DNA of 64,000 nt from contig NC_088308.1 of the NCBI RefSeq assembly GCF_910592395.1, forward strand, positions 18,615,501-18,679,500, in the 5' to 3' direction. The DNA is from Lineus longissimus. Lineage: Eukaryota; Nemertea; Pilidiophora; Heteronemertea; Lineidae. The translations under genes were made by a program, and so were the position numbers. This document shows, in pieces, positions 23,901 through 33,826 of the stretch (position 1 is the first letter of the stretch; each line of letters begins with the position of its first letter). The notes below the pieces were generated by a model that was not told the DNA's origin, made no database searches, and was given only the letters and a program-made list of their open reading frames with translations.

Positions 23901-25481
23901 CTTTTGAATTTGTCTAAATTGGGTCATTTTCACTCACCATCTGTTGCAACAACCTGTGGGTACATGTTTGACAGACAATGTTCACATCATTTGCAGGTCT
24001 TTATCATGGCACATGATGTTAAAAATCACCTCATCTTGTTGTGTGTAGTTTACAATGCCCAGCTGTGAGCAAGCCATCAAATTTGTATTTCTGGGTTACA
24101 TTTTTGAAACATGACGCTTTCTAGTCACTCAAACCTGATAGCTTTGAAGCAGTAATAAGAGAACTTGTTAAAACCATTTAAAATCATCAATTCGTTCTTA
24201 TTGGAGTCATTATTACTGACATGTCACTTACTACCTGTTTAAATGACATGGACCTTGCAAATATTGTATGGTCCATCTTCCCCTGAATGACTGACCTTTC
24301 ATCTGCACGCCATTTTAGTGTTGGTAACATTTTCAGTGTCGTGTTTCACATGACAGACTACACATTCTAAGAAGTTCCATTCTGTTTCTGCAGACGATGG
24401 TCCTGGAAAATTCAAATTGATTTATTACACTAAAATACCCTCTAGGGGTCAATGGTAATATACAATAATTTCAAGCAAATATACAGTACAAAATAAGATA
24501 AAGATGATATACTTGATGCTACATACTTGATATACTTTTAACTGCAACACGCATTTGTCGTTGTCACACTTTTGTTTTCTCACGTAGGTTTTTGTTACGA
24601 CGCCATCAAATTCGCATCTGGTGAGAACAGCATGGTTTTCATGTTTGAGATGTAGAGAACATTGCTCCCATCCCCTAACTTGCATGATAGTTATTTCGTA
24701 CATTTTGAAATGGGATGTCATTGAAGGAGACATCAAGCCCAATTTCATTTGCATGTGGAATTAGAGCTCTCACTCAAAAATCTGTCACTTGTCATAAATC
24801 TGTGGATATTAATTTTTCCCTCCATGGAGGGGTGAATGCATCTGCAACAGCCCGATATAGGGTTGGGGAAAGAGCTGCCATTACAACCCTGAGCCATTTA
24901 AAAGGACAGCCCGATATCTCTAACTCTTGTGAAATTTGTGCTGTTTTGGTGCATGTCTTTATGTTAGCAATTCAAAAAGTGATGTTTTGGTTTGCTTTTG
25001 TGCAAAAGTTCGAATTTGAGTTACTGTAGAATCCTATCATTCCGGCCTTCTGTTATCTTGTGATTATATAAACGTAATTTGGTCTTTTGGTAAAATTAAG
25101 TTTGGAAAACTTAAATAAAGGTGAGAGGCCCGTGATTGGAATTCCAAACTGTTTTACACGATGATTCAATTGAATGGCCATATGTTTGTCATTGTTTGTG
25201 TTGGATAATTTGCAGCAATAAACTGTTCGCCAATACCTGTCCTCTTGAGCATTGAATCATCTGGACACCAGATGGCTCCAGTTTGCAAAGTCCCATTAAA
25301 CGAGCCAGAGACTGCCTGTTGGTAGGGATTGGACTAACTGGGGTTAGATGCATATGGGACCTCATTCAATATTTATCTGAATACTTCCTTTCAATTTTTC
25401 AGGGATAATCCGTTTGCTGCGCAAAAGAATCGTTTAAGGAAGTCTGTTATTAATGACAGATCGGCCCCTATTATCAAGTAA
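6988..25481 (+). CDS. BAIAP2: BAIAP2/IRSp53-family I-BAR, SH3 and WH2 adaptor, complete, 18 exons
   Basis: Membrane-bending adaptor linking Cdc42/Rac to actin regulators at filopodia and lamellipodia. Exons: 6988-7038, 7848-7923, 8629-8718, 11913-11974, 13077-13148, 13563-13691, 13891-13956, 14172-14258, 14865-14975, 15542-15713, 18472-18664, 19160-19222, 19754-19880, 20387-20455, 21523-21687, 22018-22035, 22675-23417, 25403-25481. All borders are GT..AG and phases join without a break, giving 790 codons. Seen: I-BAR at 1-248, SH3 at about 327-385, proline-rich region, WH2 at 766-790. Vertebrate IRSp53 is near 550 residues; the excess lies in the tail after the SH3. The start ATGATG is the first in the exon and matches the family N-terminus. 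The WH2-ending tail resembles BAIAP2 and BAIAP2L1, so this is probably a pre-duplication ortholog. Confidence 0.93.
7138..7322. mobile_element. MITE copy 1 (TIR like TACAGTGGAACCTCTCTA)
   Basis: The left end TAGTAGAACCTCTCTATTAA and the right end, read in reverse as TACAGTGGAACCTTCCTTAG, form terminal inverted repeats. The interior repeats AGGACACC/GGTGTCCT many times. TA at the border and CAGT-type ends resemble non-autonomous Tc1/mariner or pogo relatives. Lies in BAIAP2 intron 1. Copies also at 9238-9414 and 36494-36622. Confidence 0.65.
8176..8257. repeat. Hairpin in BAIAP2 intron 2
   Basis: 8176-8204 (ACACAGGCATGTGATAATAA then GAGCTCAAT) pairs with 8229-8257 (ATTGAGCTCTTATTTTCTTG then TGCCTGTGT) as an imperfect inverted repeat around a C-rich 24-base loop. 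Likely a small foldback element. Confidence 0.6.
9238..9414. mobile_element. MITE copy 2, same family as 7138-7322
   Basis: In BAIAP2 intron 3. It contains CACCTCTCTATTAAGGACAC, an internal GACCTCTCTAATCAGGACAC, and the end GAGAGGTTCTTCTACTGTA, which is the inverted terminus. The order of shared internal blocks (ACTAGTTTTGGTCC, CAATTTGACCTCTCTAATCA) is inverted relative to copy 1, so it inserted in the opposite orientation. Confidence 0.65.
12447..12925. repeat. Direct repeat pair of about 110 bp, 365 bp apart
   Basis: The segment around 12447-12557 (GATGTTTCTCT... CATGATGCTAGGTTATCACA ... TTACAAAGAGGTCATGGTCA) reappears at about 12808-12922 with moderate divergence. It lies in BAIAP2 intron 4 and does not touch exon 5. 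Probably an old local duplication. Confidence 0.6.
15120..15470. repeat. Intronic minisatellite, units about 33-36 bp
   Basis: About ten degenerate tandem units built on TTTCATCTCT...ACACTCTGGGTACAA(A/T)GGTA. It fills much of the 566-bp intron between BAIAP2 exons 9 and 10 and ends about 70 bases before exon 10. Confidence 0.75.
16598..16830. mobile_element. Dispersed repeat fragment (TTTTAGCTCGCCTCTGGGGAG type)
   Basis: Starts with TTTTTAGCTCGCCTCTGGGG, then ATACTGTGGCGTCCGTCGTC, and later GAGGTGAGCACATGGTCCCT. This combination recalls a dispersed element common in marine invertebrate genomes; that is from memory and not checked. No ORF for mobility is seen. Confidence 0.35.
17920..18050. 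repeat. Poly-C tract and TE-like end
   Basis: A run of C about 15 long at 17923-17937 followed by CACCCCCC, and then AGTGGCGGAGCCAAGACTCA followed by a G-rich stretch. CAGTGGCGGA(G/T)CCA followed by G runs is typical of hAT-type non-autonomous ends in animals (recollection). It lies inside BAIAP2 intron 10. Confidence 0.3.
18472..19222 (+). CDS. BAIAP2: BAIAP2 exons 11-12: partial CRIB-like linker and SH3 domain
   Basis: Residues 306-391 or so. The segment ITVPSPVAAQGKPQ, just before the SH3, sits where vertebrate IRSp53 has its partial CRIB/proline motif for Cdc42. The SH3 runs from QVRAMYTH through LSFTEGDIITL, DGWHYGE and YGWFPISFTETL, with the ALYDY-like start, the acidic RT-loop, the WW-type pair replaced by the family GWHYGE, and the terminal P-x-x-[YF] surface. 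The family SH3 recruits WAVE2, Mena/VASP and mDia. The domain is split between exons within the Arg of SGRYGW. Confidence 0.92.
19754..25481 (+). CDS. BAIAP2: BAIAP2 exons 13-18: extended proline-rich tail and WH2
   Basis: Exons 14 (69 bp), 15 (165 bp) and 16 (18 bp) are all phase 0 at both ends, so each could be skipped without a frameshift. Exon 17 (743 bp) encodes two polyproline runs, at about 541-548 and ten Pro at 596-605, then a charged DPR/MER/MDR segment and a Met-Gly-Gln-rich part with QMGQAGPPG, QMGHPG and QMGQHG units. Exon 18 ends with NPFAAQKNRLRKSV and NDRSAPIIK, closely matching the actin-binding WH2-like ending of IRTKS/IRSp53. Polyproline runs suggest profilin or EVH1/SH3 partners (inference). 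Confidence 0.88.
22018..22035 (+). CDS. BAIAP2: 18-bp microexon of BAIAP2 (EPDYDD)
   Basis: GAGCCTGACTATGATGAT lies between CTTTCAG and GTAAGG. Exon 15 ends in phase 0 and exon 17 starts in phase 0, so it can be included or skipped. It adds an acidic, tyrosine-containing hexapeptide. Support is splice-site quality and phase only, not homology. Confidence 0.6.
23719..23797. repeat. Foldback in BAIAP2 intron 17
   Basis: AATGGTAAATGTCATCCTGG at the left pairs with GGTGACATTTACCATT at the right, with an inner CCTGGG/CCCAGG pair. About 79 bp in all. MITE-like hairpin. Confidence 0.6.
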
Positions 25482-26537
25482 GGCAGCTGACTTGCATGAA
25501 ATTGGAAGATGACAGAAGTTTGATTGTGGAAAAAGTATCAAAACTGCTGCTCAATGTGTTATGATCTTAAATTTGCAAAGTTGACGATTGGCATTTTATG
25601 AATTCAAAACTGTTTTGTGATGTATTTTGTCAGTGTTCTTTTGCTGGCTTTTGCTATGTGCCTTGATAAATGAAAAATTTCTGTTCTCACTCTCGATACT
25701 CTGGAATAAAGAGGAGGGTCATCAAAAATCCATATATATTTGTATTTTGGCCATCCATAACCAGCTTCTATGACGCAATAGTGTTTGCATGCTTTTTCAA
25801 ACTCAGGCAGACCTTGCACTCATACAATCGTTGGGCTACATCCTGAAATTACATCTGACCAGCACTGTACTGTGATGTCATAATGGTTAAATTCTCATAC
25901 CAGATGGGCACATGATATAGCCACAGGTTATTTGATCTAATGAATGTTTTTGTTGTGAGAGACGCATTTTGCTCAGCACCAACAAATCATAGTGGTTTTA
26001 TGTCGGATAAGAGACTGGAAATAGCTTATATTTGATGCACGGTTTGGTTTCAAATGGTCATGGTCGGACATGGTCATTCTGTTGCATGAAACTGTGCACA
26101 CTACAAGGTATATGATATGATAAGAAATCAGATTTGATATGGTAGAAGAAAAAAATATTTCTTATTTTCTGTATAGAAGGAATCCTGTATGTTTTGCAGG
26201 AATCCTGTAATGATATTTGCAACAGGTTTGTTAAGTAAAATTTTATCATTATAAATGCACGATAACAATAACGTATCACCACCATTGTGTTGACGCTTTG
26301 ACCACCATAGTCGTTACTCTACGTTTTGAAGGAATTGATGTGGTGTATGTGTATTAGTTATAGCTTAGCTGTAGCTGCTCAACCTGTCTTGTAGGCCTAT
26401 CTCGGTATTAACTCAGAGGATGCAACCCAATGCTTACTAATGGAAGAAATATTCTACATAAGCTTTTTTTCAGAAAGAAAATATATATTTCTGGTATGAT
26501 AATTCCTTGATGATAATGCTATGTTATATGCTCTGTT

Positions 26538-26599
26538 CTAGGTCAGTCTTAGTAAAAACCCATGACTTAAGTGATGGGTTTTTGATCATGCCGACCTAG
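26538..26599. repeat. Nested hairpin in the BAIAP2 3' UTR region
   Basis: Outer pair CTAGGTC (26538-26544) and GACCTAG (26593-26599); inner pair AAAACCCAT and ATGGGTTTT around CTTAAG. The transcript would fold into a stable stem. It may be a small transposon-derived element. Confidence 0.6.
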
Positions 26600-27775
26600 A
26601 TGGGTACCGTATTGCCCAACTATGGGGTGGCACATAACCCGATGCAGCCTTGAATCTAAATACTTACCGCTGAGGGTGTATCTGACTTTCCTCGACAGTC
26701 AGAATGCTGACATGATTAAAAACACCCCAATTTGTTGGACAGTATGCATGGTCTGACAGCACAGTCAAAGTACACTTTCAGATCAATAAAATTACTGCAT
26801 TAGCAGAGAACGTTCCCTCTGTTTTAGTGGTAGGAAGATAAACGTATTTTTTTAAGGAAAATTTGTGATATCATTATCATCATATTTAGATACACTATGT
26901 ATGTCAGGAATAAAATATCCCTAATTCTGCCGGTATGCAATTGTTCAAATGCAACAAATGTCTTGCTTATTTCAGGTGACCAAGATCAAATAAGAAAGTG
27001 ATATTATGAAGATAGTATTTTTTTACAGCAGCATAACATGTTTGGCTGAATATTCTGTTGGTCTCAAGACAAATATCAGTCTGTAGAATTAATTCCATTT
27101 GGTGTTGCTCTTGTGTGGATATTTTCAAAAATGTTAAGCATTCTTTAGTGCCCAGTATATCTGTATTTGACTATTGAAATATACTGTGCAGTTAATCTAT
27201 TTTATATTCAAATGATAAGTGTCGGGGGTCTGATAGTACTGATCAATTTTTTTTTAATGATAACAACCTTTTTTGTGTGAACATTTCAATAATTAGGGAC
27301 TTAAGCAATTTTATTGAAAACAATGGATTGCAAAAATTCTTAACCCTTACGCATTTAATTGATATTTATGTGTACATGTACATGTATATGTGTATTTACT
27401 ATTTTTGTTTATTTAATGTAAATTGCCTGGTCAGGGAAATGCTTCTGAACCCGAAGAGTCAGTACTCCTCTGCAAAGCAGATTTGGCTGGCAAATACATG
27501 ATTATTCACTGTGTCCTGGGTTGTCGTAAATATTTGAAACAGGGAAAAAGTTTTTAAGTGAGAATCAAGAAATTAAAGGGAGAAGATGATCCGGTAATGA
27601 TAATATGAAATTCAGTGCATGTATTCACCCTTTAAGAGCCCAGAAGGTGAATCATGTGATTTGTTCATGTTGTGCACTTTGTGCAATCGTAAAATTGTTT
27701 GTGGTGCTGTTTTTGTTAATGTTTTGGACATCATTTTGAAAACATCACTGGTCTAGCATGTTGATGTTGAATGCA

Positions 27776-27781
27776 AATAAA
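27776..27781 (+). terminator. Polyadenylation signal candidate for BAIAP2
   Basis: AATAAA followed within about 30 bases by TGTGTATTT. An earlier AATAAA near 26,786 is an alternative. Confidence 0.35.
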
Positions 27782-28744
27782 ATGTTTTGAACAATGTGTA
27801 TTTCAATGTTAAACAAAATTAAGATAATAATGTACTTTCGAATTGTCAATCAGTATTATTTGTTATCAGGGTTATAATAATAAGTTCCGGTATATATCAT
27901 GTCAACAAACACATCCTTTTGTGAAGTGTGAAGTGTGTGGTCCAGTGCATGAAATTGTAACACACAGTATGGTTAAAGGGGGTGCTAGGGGGTCTTAATA
28001 TGCACTGTTAGAGACCGTATCTGGTTTAACTTATACAAATATTCCTCCTACAAGATAGTTGGGACACCTTTCACCCATTGCTGAAACCAAATCTGCCCTC
28101 CGGCTCCCACCTAAAGTGGCCCTTAAAAGGAGTCGTAGCTTGAATCCCTTACACCAGTTGAATCCTGATGACCATTAAGGGGCGTCTTCTAAACAAGTTA
28201 AATCAATTTGGCCATGCTTTGGTGGTTAATTATTTCAGGCATTGGTGCACTGACTGAGTGAGAAGTTAATTTGAAACCAGCTGGAACCATGTATAGAGAG
28301 CTGTACATTCGCTTGAGTATTTCTATTAGGTTCGAGTTCGGGCTAAAAAAGTATTGTTGACTGTGATATATGATTGAAAATGTACAGGATGAAATAAGTT
28401 TCATGTTTGGCACAATGAATCAGAAACGTTGTTCTCATTTGGCTTTATGATGGATTTTTTGTATTCGAATACTTGGCGAATTGGAAGCAAATAGTCACAC
28501 TGTTGATAGAAAGAGCAGACCACCGAGCATCTTTTTGGCTGATACAAGTTTAACCCGCAAAAAGAATGAAGACTAAGATTGTGGAAGCCATAATGCGTCA
28601 CCTTATCCAATTCTAGGTATCAAATTCTTACAATCAAAGTAAGCGTTGGGCAGTCAACTCTGTCTCTGTCATCAGTATTGCCTGTAATTTAAAAGAATTC
28701 AGATCACAATGGAGTGTGCTTTCAACATCATTGAAGAGAAATAA

Positions 28745-29660
28745 ATGTGATTAAATGTGAACAGAGATTCGTTATTTTGGGAATTATTTGCACATTGGGC
28801 TAAAGGCTCCACATCACCCCTTTGTCAGCATAAAGACAATTGGCTGCACTACTGATTGTGATTGGATGGAGAACAAATCTTTTCATCAACTGTTCCAGGA
28901 AAGTCAAAAAAATAATCGTGCATGGCTTCGCTCGGTAACTTTTTGATGCCAAAGAGAGTGTTGAGGGGATACAGACATGCAATTAGTTGTAGCATGACTA
29001 TAAAGCCCCCTCTAAGCTTGATGACAGACAAGACACAAAGGCAATAATAATCAGTTCTTTATTCATGATTGGAAAATGATACAGAAGAAAAATGGTTTGT
29101 AACATTTAATTAGGAACAGTGAAGATGAAGTGTGTGAGGCTGTGTCAAATGGTTTCTTGAGATGCCTGAAATGAAATGGAAGTTTTATTAGTTTTAAATT
29201 GTTGATGTGATTAAATGTGAACTGAGATTCGTTATTTTGGGAATTATTTGCACATTGGGCTAAAGGCTCCACATCACCCCTTTGTCAGCATAAAGACAAT
29301 TGGCTGCACTACTGATTGTGATTGGATGGAGAACAAATCTTTTCATCAACTGTTCCAGGAAAGTCAAAAAAATAATCATGCGATGCATGGCTTCGCTCGT
29401 AACTTGTTGATGCCAAAGAGAGTGGGGATACAGACATGCTATAAATTGTAGCATGGCTATAAAGCCCCCTCTAAGCTTGATGACAGACACAAAGGCAATA
29501 ATAATCAGTTCTTTATTCATGATTGGAAACTGATACAGAAGAAAAATGGTTTGTGACATTTGATTAGGAACAGCGAAGATGAAGTGTGTGAGGCCGTGTC
29601 GAATGGTTTCTTGAGATGCCTGAAATGAAATGAAAGTTTTATTAGTTTTAAATTGTTGGT
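28745..29660. repeat. Tandem duplication of a segment of about 460 bp
   Basis: Unit 1 spans about 28745-29204 and unit 2 about 29205-29660. The offset is 460 at the left end and 454 at the right end. Both start TGTGATTAAATGTGAAC and end TTATTAGTTTTAAATTGTTG. Similarity is high with a few indels, so the duplication is fairly recent. Broken minus-strand frames run through both units, but they shift between copies and are not conserved as protein. Confidence 0.9.
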
Positions 29661-29748
29661 CGCCCATCAAAGTTAGAGAAGACAAACGACGAAATACAAC
29701 AGTCAATACTTAGTTGTTATCGCCCCAATGGTGATACTGGGCGCGAGT

Positions 29749-29871
29749 CTACTGGTCTTGCACTGATAATAACACAATCTTATTCTCTCTAAGGTCTATA
29801 TTTCCATCAAACATTGCTTGATTGATGACTGATGATAGTTGATTGAGATTGTCGATTGTTGATCGGTACAA
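29749..29871 (-). CDS. Possible terminal coding exon of an unrecognised minus-strand gene
   Basis: After a good acceptor (TATTGTATTTTGCAG) comes a 41-codon phase-0 frame beginning LYRSTIDNLNQLSSVINQAM and ending LLSVQDQ-stop. The composition looks coding: no low complexity, helix-like heptads of L and I. I could not find the preceding exon and do not know the family. If real, the 460-bp tandem duplication at 28745-29660 lies in its 3' UTR. It could also be chance. Confidence 0.25.
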   Translation of the reverse strand: MYRSTIDNLNQLSSVINQAMFDGNIDLRENKIVLLSVQDQ

Positions 29872-31239
29872 CTGCAAAATACAATATCGAAACACTGTCT
29901 TACAAATTAGTAAACATATTTTGACGGAGGGGATAAAACCCTGCCAATAAACCTTTGAAACCAATTACACCAACGAATGAGGACAAGTCGGAGGTGCCAC
30001 ACCCAAACTAATTGTCGGATTTTTCAAAAGGACTTCAAGGAAAGTAGGCCTCTCCTATTCTTGGACAGGAGGCCTGGCACGAGCTGTGGCCTACAATACA
30101 CCGCAAAACACCAAAATAAGTAGGAATTATTCACTTAAATCTGTTAATATACATATAGAGCATCATTAGAGCACCGTTTTAAATCGGGTTTCGAAGGAAT
30201 TATAACAGTAGAGGTATTTAAGTAGAACGACGGGAAAGACAGTGGGCGACGCGGGCGCAGCCTTCAGATTGAGTCGACATGACTGCTTCAAACAATCAAA
30301 CACATATTTCTCTGCCCATTGACAAAACCTATTATTCATCATTTCGATCCTTTCATCTTGTGCTTCCTCTTATAAGCCCCCCTTTAGGAGGGGCTCTTAA
30401 GATACACGTGTGTGTGGGAGTATATACTGATTTGATGAGAAATAAAGAGAGTAAATATTGTATATCCTACAAACAATTTTTTTTGGTAAATTTCTGAATT
30501 AACTCCGTTGAGTTTACCGATTTCTCCGCGATCTTCCGGTGGTGGTTGCTATCCCATTGGTTGAAATTAATTTAAATTAATTTAAATCTTCATGGGAATT
30601 CGCTACATCATATGCCTAAGAAATTGGCCAATTATATTAATATTTTTATCAGAGAAATATCCGTCCTAAATAATGACAGAAAAGGGTGGTTTATTTCAAT
30701 TTTGTGTCGACATGATCGAGGTCACGTGACATAAAAACAAAACAATCGCACACACCCGTCCAAAAAAGGCACTTTAAGAAAAACAAATACGTTTTTCCAG
30801 CTTAAAACCACACTGACGACTAAGTTATATTGGTCTACTGCCCAAATCTGAAGTATCAAATTGAATCACAAACTAGAACTAGCTCTATTTAGCTATAGTT
30901 GCGTGAAAAATTCGGGTGAGCGACGTACATTCTGTACCCTAGCGGCCAATAATTAAACTACTTTCAGCCGTCTGCTCCGGTCTCGTTAGGGAGTTTTTCC
31001 CAAATGTACGCGATGATGACGTGCCCCATTAACAGGACGTAACATCTATTTTAAAATGCGTTTCGAAAGTGAATGCATGAGGACAACCCATTTGTGTCGT
31101 ATATCACTGGAAACGCCCGATTCCCGTGAATAAGGTCAATCACAATGTATTACATTACCAAAACAAAAATGTGTCGGAAGGAACTATATGGATGGTCCCA
31201 TCGCACCCCCCCTCCAGCAGTATGACACAGAAGGGCTAG

Positions 31240-31415
31240 TTGACTGTCCACCGGGGGGGTTTGGGGGGAGCTTCCCCCCAACGCACTGGTAAAAACCTAT
31301 GTCGACGGAGGGGGGTTTGGGGGGTGTCCCCCCATTGTAAAAGCTGTAGTTGTTAGAGCTTGCACTTAACATATGCTCGTAGGGGGGTTCGGGGGAGCTC
31401 CCCCGACCTAAAGGG
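31240..31415. repeat. G-rich repeat: three units with C-run/G-run hairpins
   Basis: Three blocks of the form GGGGGGTTTGGGGGG followed by a run of C (31243-31280, 31308-31334, 31382-31406). Each G-run faces a C-run, so each block can form a hairpin, and the runs of 5-7 G could form quadruplexes. A single 79-codon frame crosses it on minus, but its Pro/Gly-rich sequence follows from the repeats. Confidence 0.6.
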
Positions 31416-31659
31416 GGGCTCACTAAGTTCTTGACTTTACATATTACCCGCTTGTCAATTCATAAGCACATTAGATCCGCCCTATACGGATAAAACGTGT
31501 CATTGAAATTTGAGGACCGCTTCCTCCGGTAGCAGACGATGGCTTGCGGGTCTGACGTTGTGGTCGTCGTTTACACACTCTGTCTTCGCCGGACGTTTTG
31601 GCTTAAAACTGTCTTTGGACACGACATTAGTCATAATTCAACACGAATCACACATATCA

Positions 31660-32170
31660 CGGTGCATAGCTATAGAAACCAAGAACCCCTTGACATATCG
31701 AGGTGAATGTCTGAAGAATAAACCATTTGCGGATCAAGGTACATAGGTAAAGAAACCAATAACCCAATAAATATCAGAGTGCATTGCTATAGAAATCAAG
31801 AACCCATTGAGGGTTGGCTATAGGCCTAGGTACCCCCTTTCTGGCTAGAACCTGAAATCCAAAATCAATCGGAACGGCTTCAAAACAAAGTGATTGGCAA
31901 TTTCAAGGTCGGGAGTCTGTTCTTTCTTTTCTGGAAAACAGTTTCCCAGGTTTTAAATCGGCATTCACTTCATGTTGAAGGAGTTTAATCAATGGTGGTA
32001 CCTATTGCCAAGCTTTAACATATCAAGGTGAATGTCTTAAGAATAACCCACTTGCAGATCAAGGTGCATAGCTGCAGAAACCAATAAATCATCAAGATAT
32101 GATTAGGCCATGGCTATAAAAACCACGAACCTATTGTTCAAAGTGCATGACTATCGAAACAACAATTTAA
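31660..32170. repeat. Degenerate tandem/interspersed repeat (GTGCATAGCTATAGAAACCA)
   Basis: The core GTGCATAGCTATAGAAACCAA recurs with changes at about 31663, 31716, 31779, 32052 and 32140. A longer block, ACATATC(A/G)AGGTGAATGTCT, occurs at about 31692 and 32018 with shared flanks. Unit lengths vary. No coding potential seen. Confidence 0.55.
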
Positions 32171-32241
32171 GATATATCACTCAAGATACTCTTTACCATC
32201 TTCAATAATAACTGTAAGCGGAGCTTTGTTCTAAAAGACAG

Positions 32242-32505
32242 TCACATCTTGGCGATGAAATCCATTTGAGATCTTCGGTAGTTTGAGCGCTTTCCAACTA
32301 TCGGGCGTCGCGACCGTCGTTGTGCGTATATCCATCCTTCAAACGGAAAGGAGGAGACTTTAGGACTGATATTCACCGCCGATAAGTCGACATGGACCTG
32401 GAGAATAAAAGATAATCGACATGAAGAACTTTCAGAGAAACCACAAGTGATTTGCCGTCCGTTTTCAGAGACATATGCTGTCTGACTGGGACAGGCCACA
32501 ATCTT
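32242..32505 (-). other. Exon-like segment A, related to 33880-34000
   Basis: Minus-strand frame with ACPSQTAYVSENGRQITCGF, then a possible acceptor TTTATTCTCCAG, then DLSAVNISPKVSSFPFEGW. The ITCGF piece is reminiscent of an immunoglobulin B-strand Cys, but no matching partner Cys/Tyr (Y-x-C) is present. A related copy of the second half lies at about 33903-33965 (NLSVVNISPKVSSLKVGY), with the reading frame of the NISPKVSS core preserved. I do not know the family; the two copies look like duplicated exons or decayed coding sequence. Confidence 0.25.
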
Positions 32506-32687
32506 AAATATTAGATGTCAGGATCCCGAGCTTTTTTTATTTTCCATTTGAAAACATATCTTGCATGCGGGCGAATTTGGGAGTATTACTATTACAGTCC
32601 TGTGAAGAGGCCTATAGAATGATGACGTAATGAAGAGAATGAACCCGTTCAGGGATTTCTCAGACACGCAACTGCATATGATATGGT

Positions 32688-32854
32688 CCTACTGAAAAAA
32701 TGTACCCTTGGCTAAGGTACTGTAAGGTATTTGTAGGGTATTCTAAGGTAAATGCGGTGGGTACTTTGGCCCGGGCCAAAATACTCCCTCCTTTACCATA
32801 CAACACCCTACAAATACCTTACAGTGCCTTAGCCAAGGGTACATTTTTAGTAGG
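32688..32854. mobile_element. 167-bp foldback MITE with about 80-bp near-perfect arms
   Basis: The left end CCTACTGAAAAAATGTACCC and right end GGGTACATTTTTAGTAGG are inverted. Pairing continues through CTTGGCTAAGG(T/C)ACTGTAAGG and TATTTGTAGGGT to a GGCCCGGGCC centre at about 32768-32777. Almost the whole element is one palindrome, with only a few mismatches. No coding sequence. Confidence 0.8.
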
Positions 32855-33763
32855 GTTGAAGCAGAGGGATGAGTTTACATTATTTCATAGCGGTATCAAA
32901 ATGTCCAGTTGTAGACCTGGATGTCATAGCAGCAAAGAAAGGCAAATGGTTGTGTCTAAGACAAATCAGCATGAAGAGACTGGACCATATACACCATGTG
33001 ACTAATCATATCCACGTGGATTCTAGTGTTTGGATTGGGCGGCTGGACAAGTATGAGTAAAGCCACTAGGTCCAACAAAACCATCAACTACTGATGACCG
33101 TTGAAGCTAACGAGTCGCAAGCTATCGAGAAAGTGTATTTAGAAGAATAACTTACCAGAAAATATGCGTTTTTTTCTTAAAATTTCGAAACGACTTCTCA
33201 TGCGTTTTCCTCTTCAGCAGACATCTTTGATTTCTATGCCACGTAACGCACTTGAAAAGGGGCTTACAAAACCAGGAACAGGGACTAGGCCTTTCAAAGT
33301 TCCCATGCGGGAAATATGAATGCCTGAAGTGAACCATGACCAAATAGGCCTGCGCGCACAAGGTGGGCGGTGAAAATCTCTTAAAAGATTACATTATATG
33401 AAAAGAGACGAGGAAAGAGTGTGACAGTAATCTAATGCTTTATATAAGAGGCTCGATTTTAGTGCGCTTGTTCACTGCCGCATCTTGCAGGGCTGCCGCA
33501 TCTAAGTAGAATGACTGCCCCATGCACCATGGCTTAATCCATCATAATGAAATGAGGCGGAAAGGAAACCTTTTCCTATGGGTCATTTCGGACTGCTCCA
33601 CCGGCCAAAACCAGTATATCAGCTAAACATCTATACTAAATTGGAATGACAACGATGGTATACGCATCATCAAAGAGAACGGCTGTCGTGGCCGAGTTGA
33701 GAGATCGTCTGGAAATGAGAGTCTGTCCCAATTGTTCAAGTATGTTAGATAGAACCTCTTTGG

Positions 33764-33826
33764 TCACTTCTTTTTAGACACCCAGATACCATCCATGATG
33801 ACTACGACATCATCTGCATACGTCAC
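33764..33826 (-). other. Exon-like 21-codon piece with a YADD motif
   Basis: After TTTTATTCTTCAG a phase-0 frame reads VTYADDVVVIMDGIWVSKKK then stop. YADD followed by hydrophobic residues is the reverse transcriptase active-site signature, but the piece is too short to claim a retroelement and no neighbouring RT motif was found. It could be a relic of one, or chance. Confidence 0.2.

Larger units (their letters stand above)
25482..27800 (+). other. Probable BAIAP2 3' UTR
   Basis: AT-rich, without a plausible coding exon on either strand. AATAAA signals occur at about 26,786 and at 27776-27781, the latter followed by GT-rich sequence, giving two candidate ends. A foldback at 26538-26599 lies inside. 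Confidence 0.45.

Noticed and set aside
29260-29706. 148-codon minus-strand ORF
   Set aside because: Lies in the 460-bp duplication; the other unit does not keep the frame, so it is not maintained as protein.
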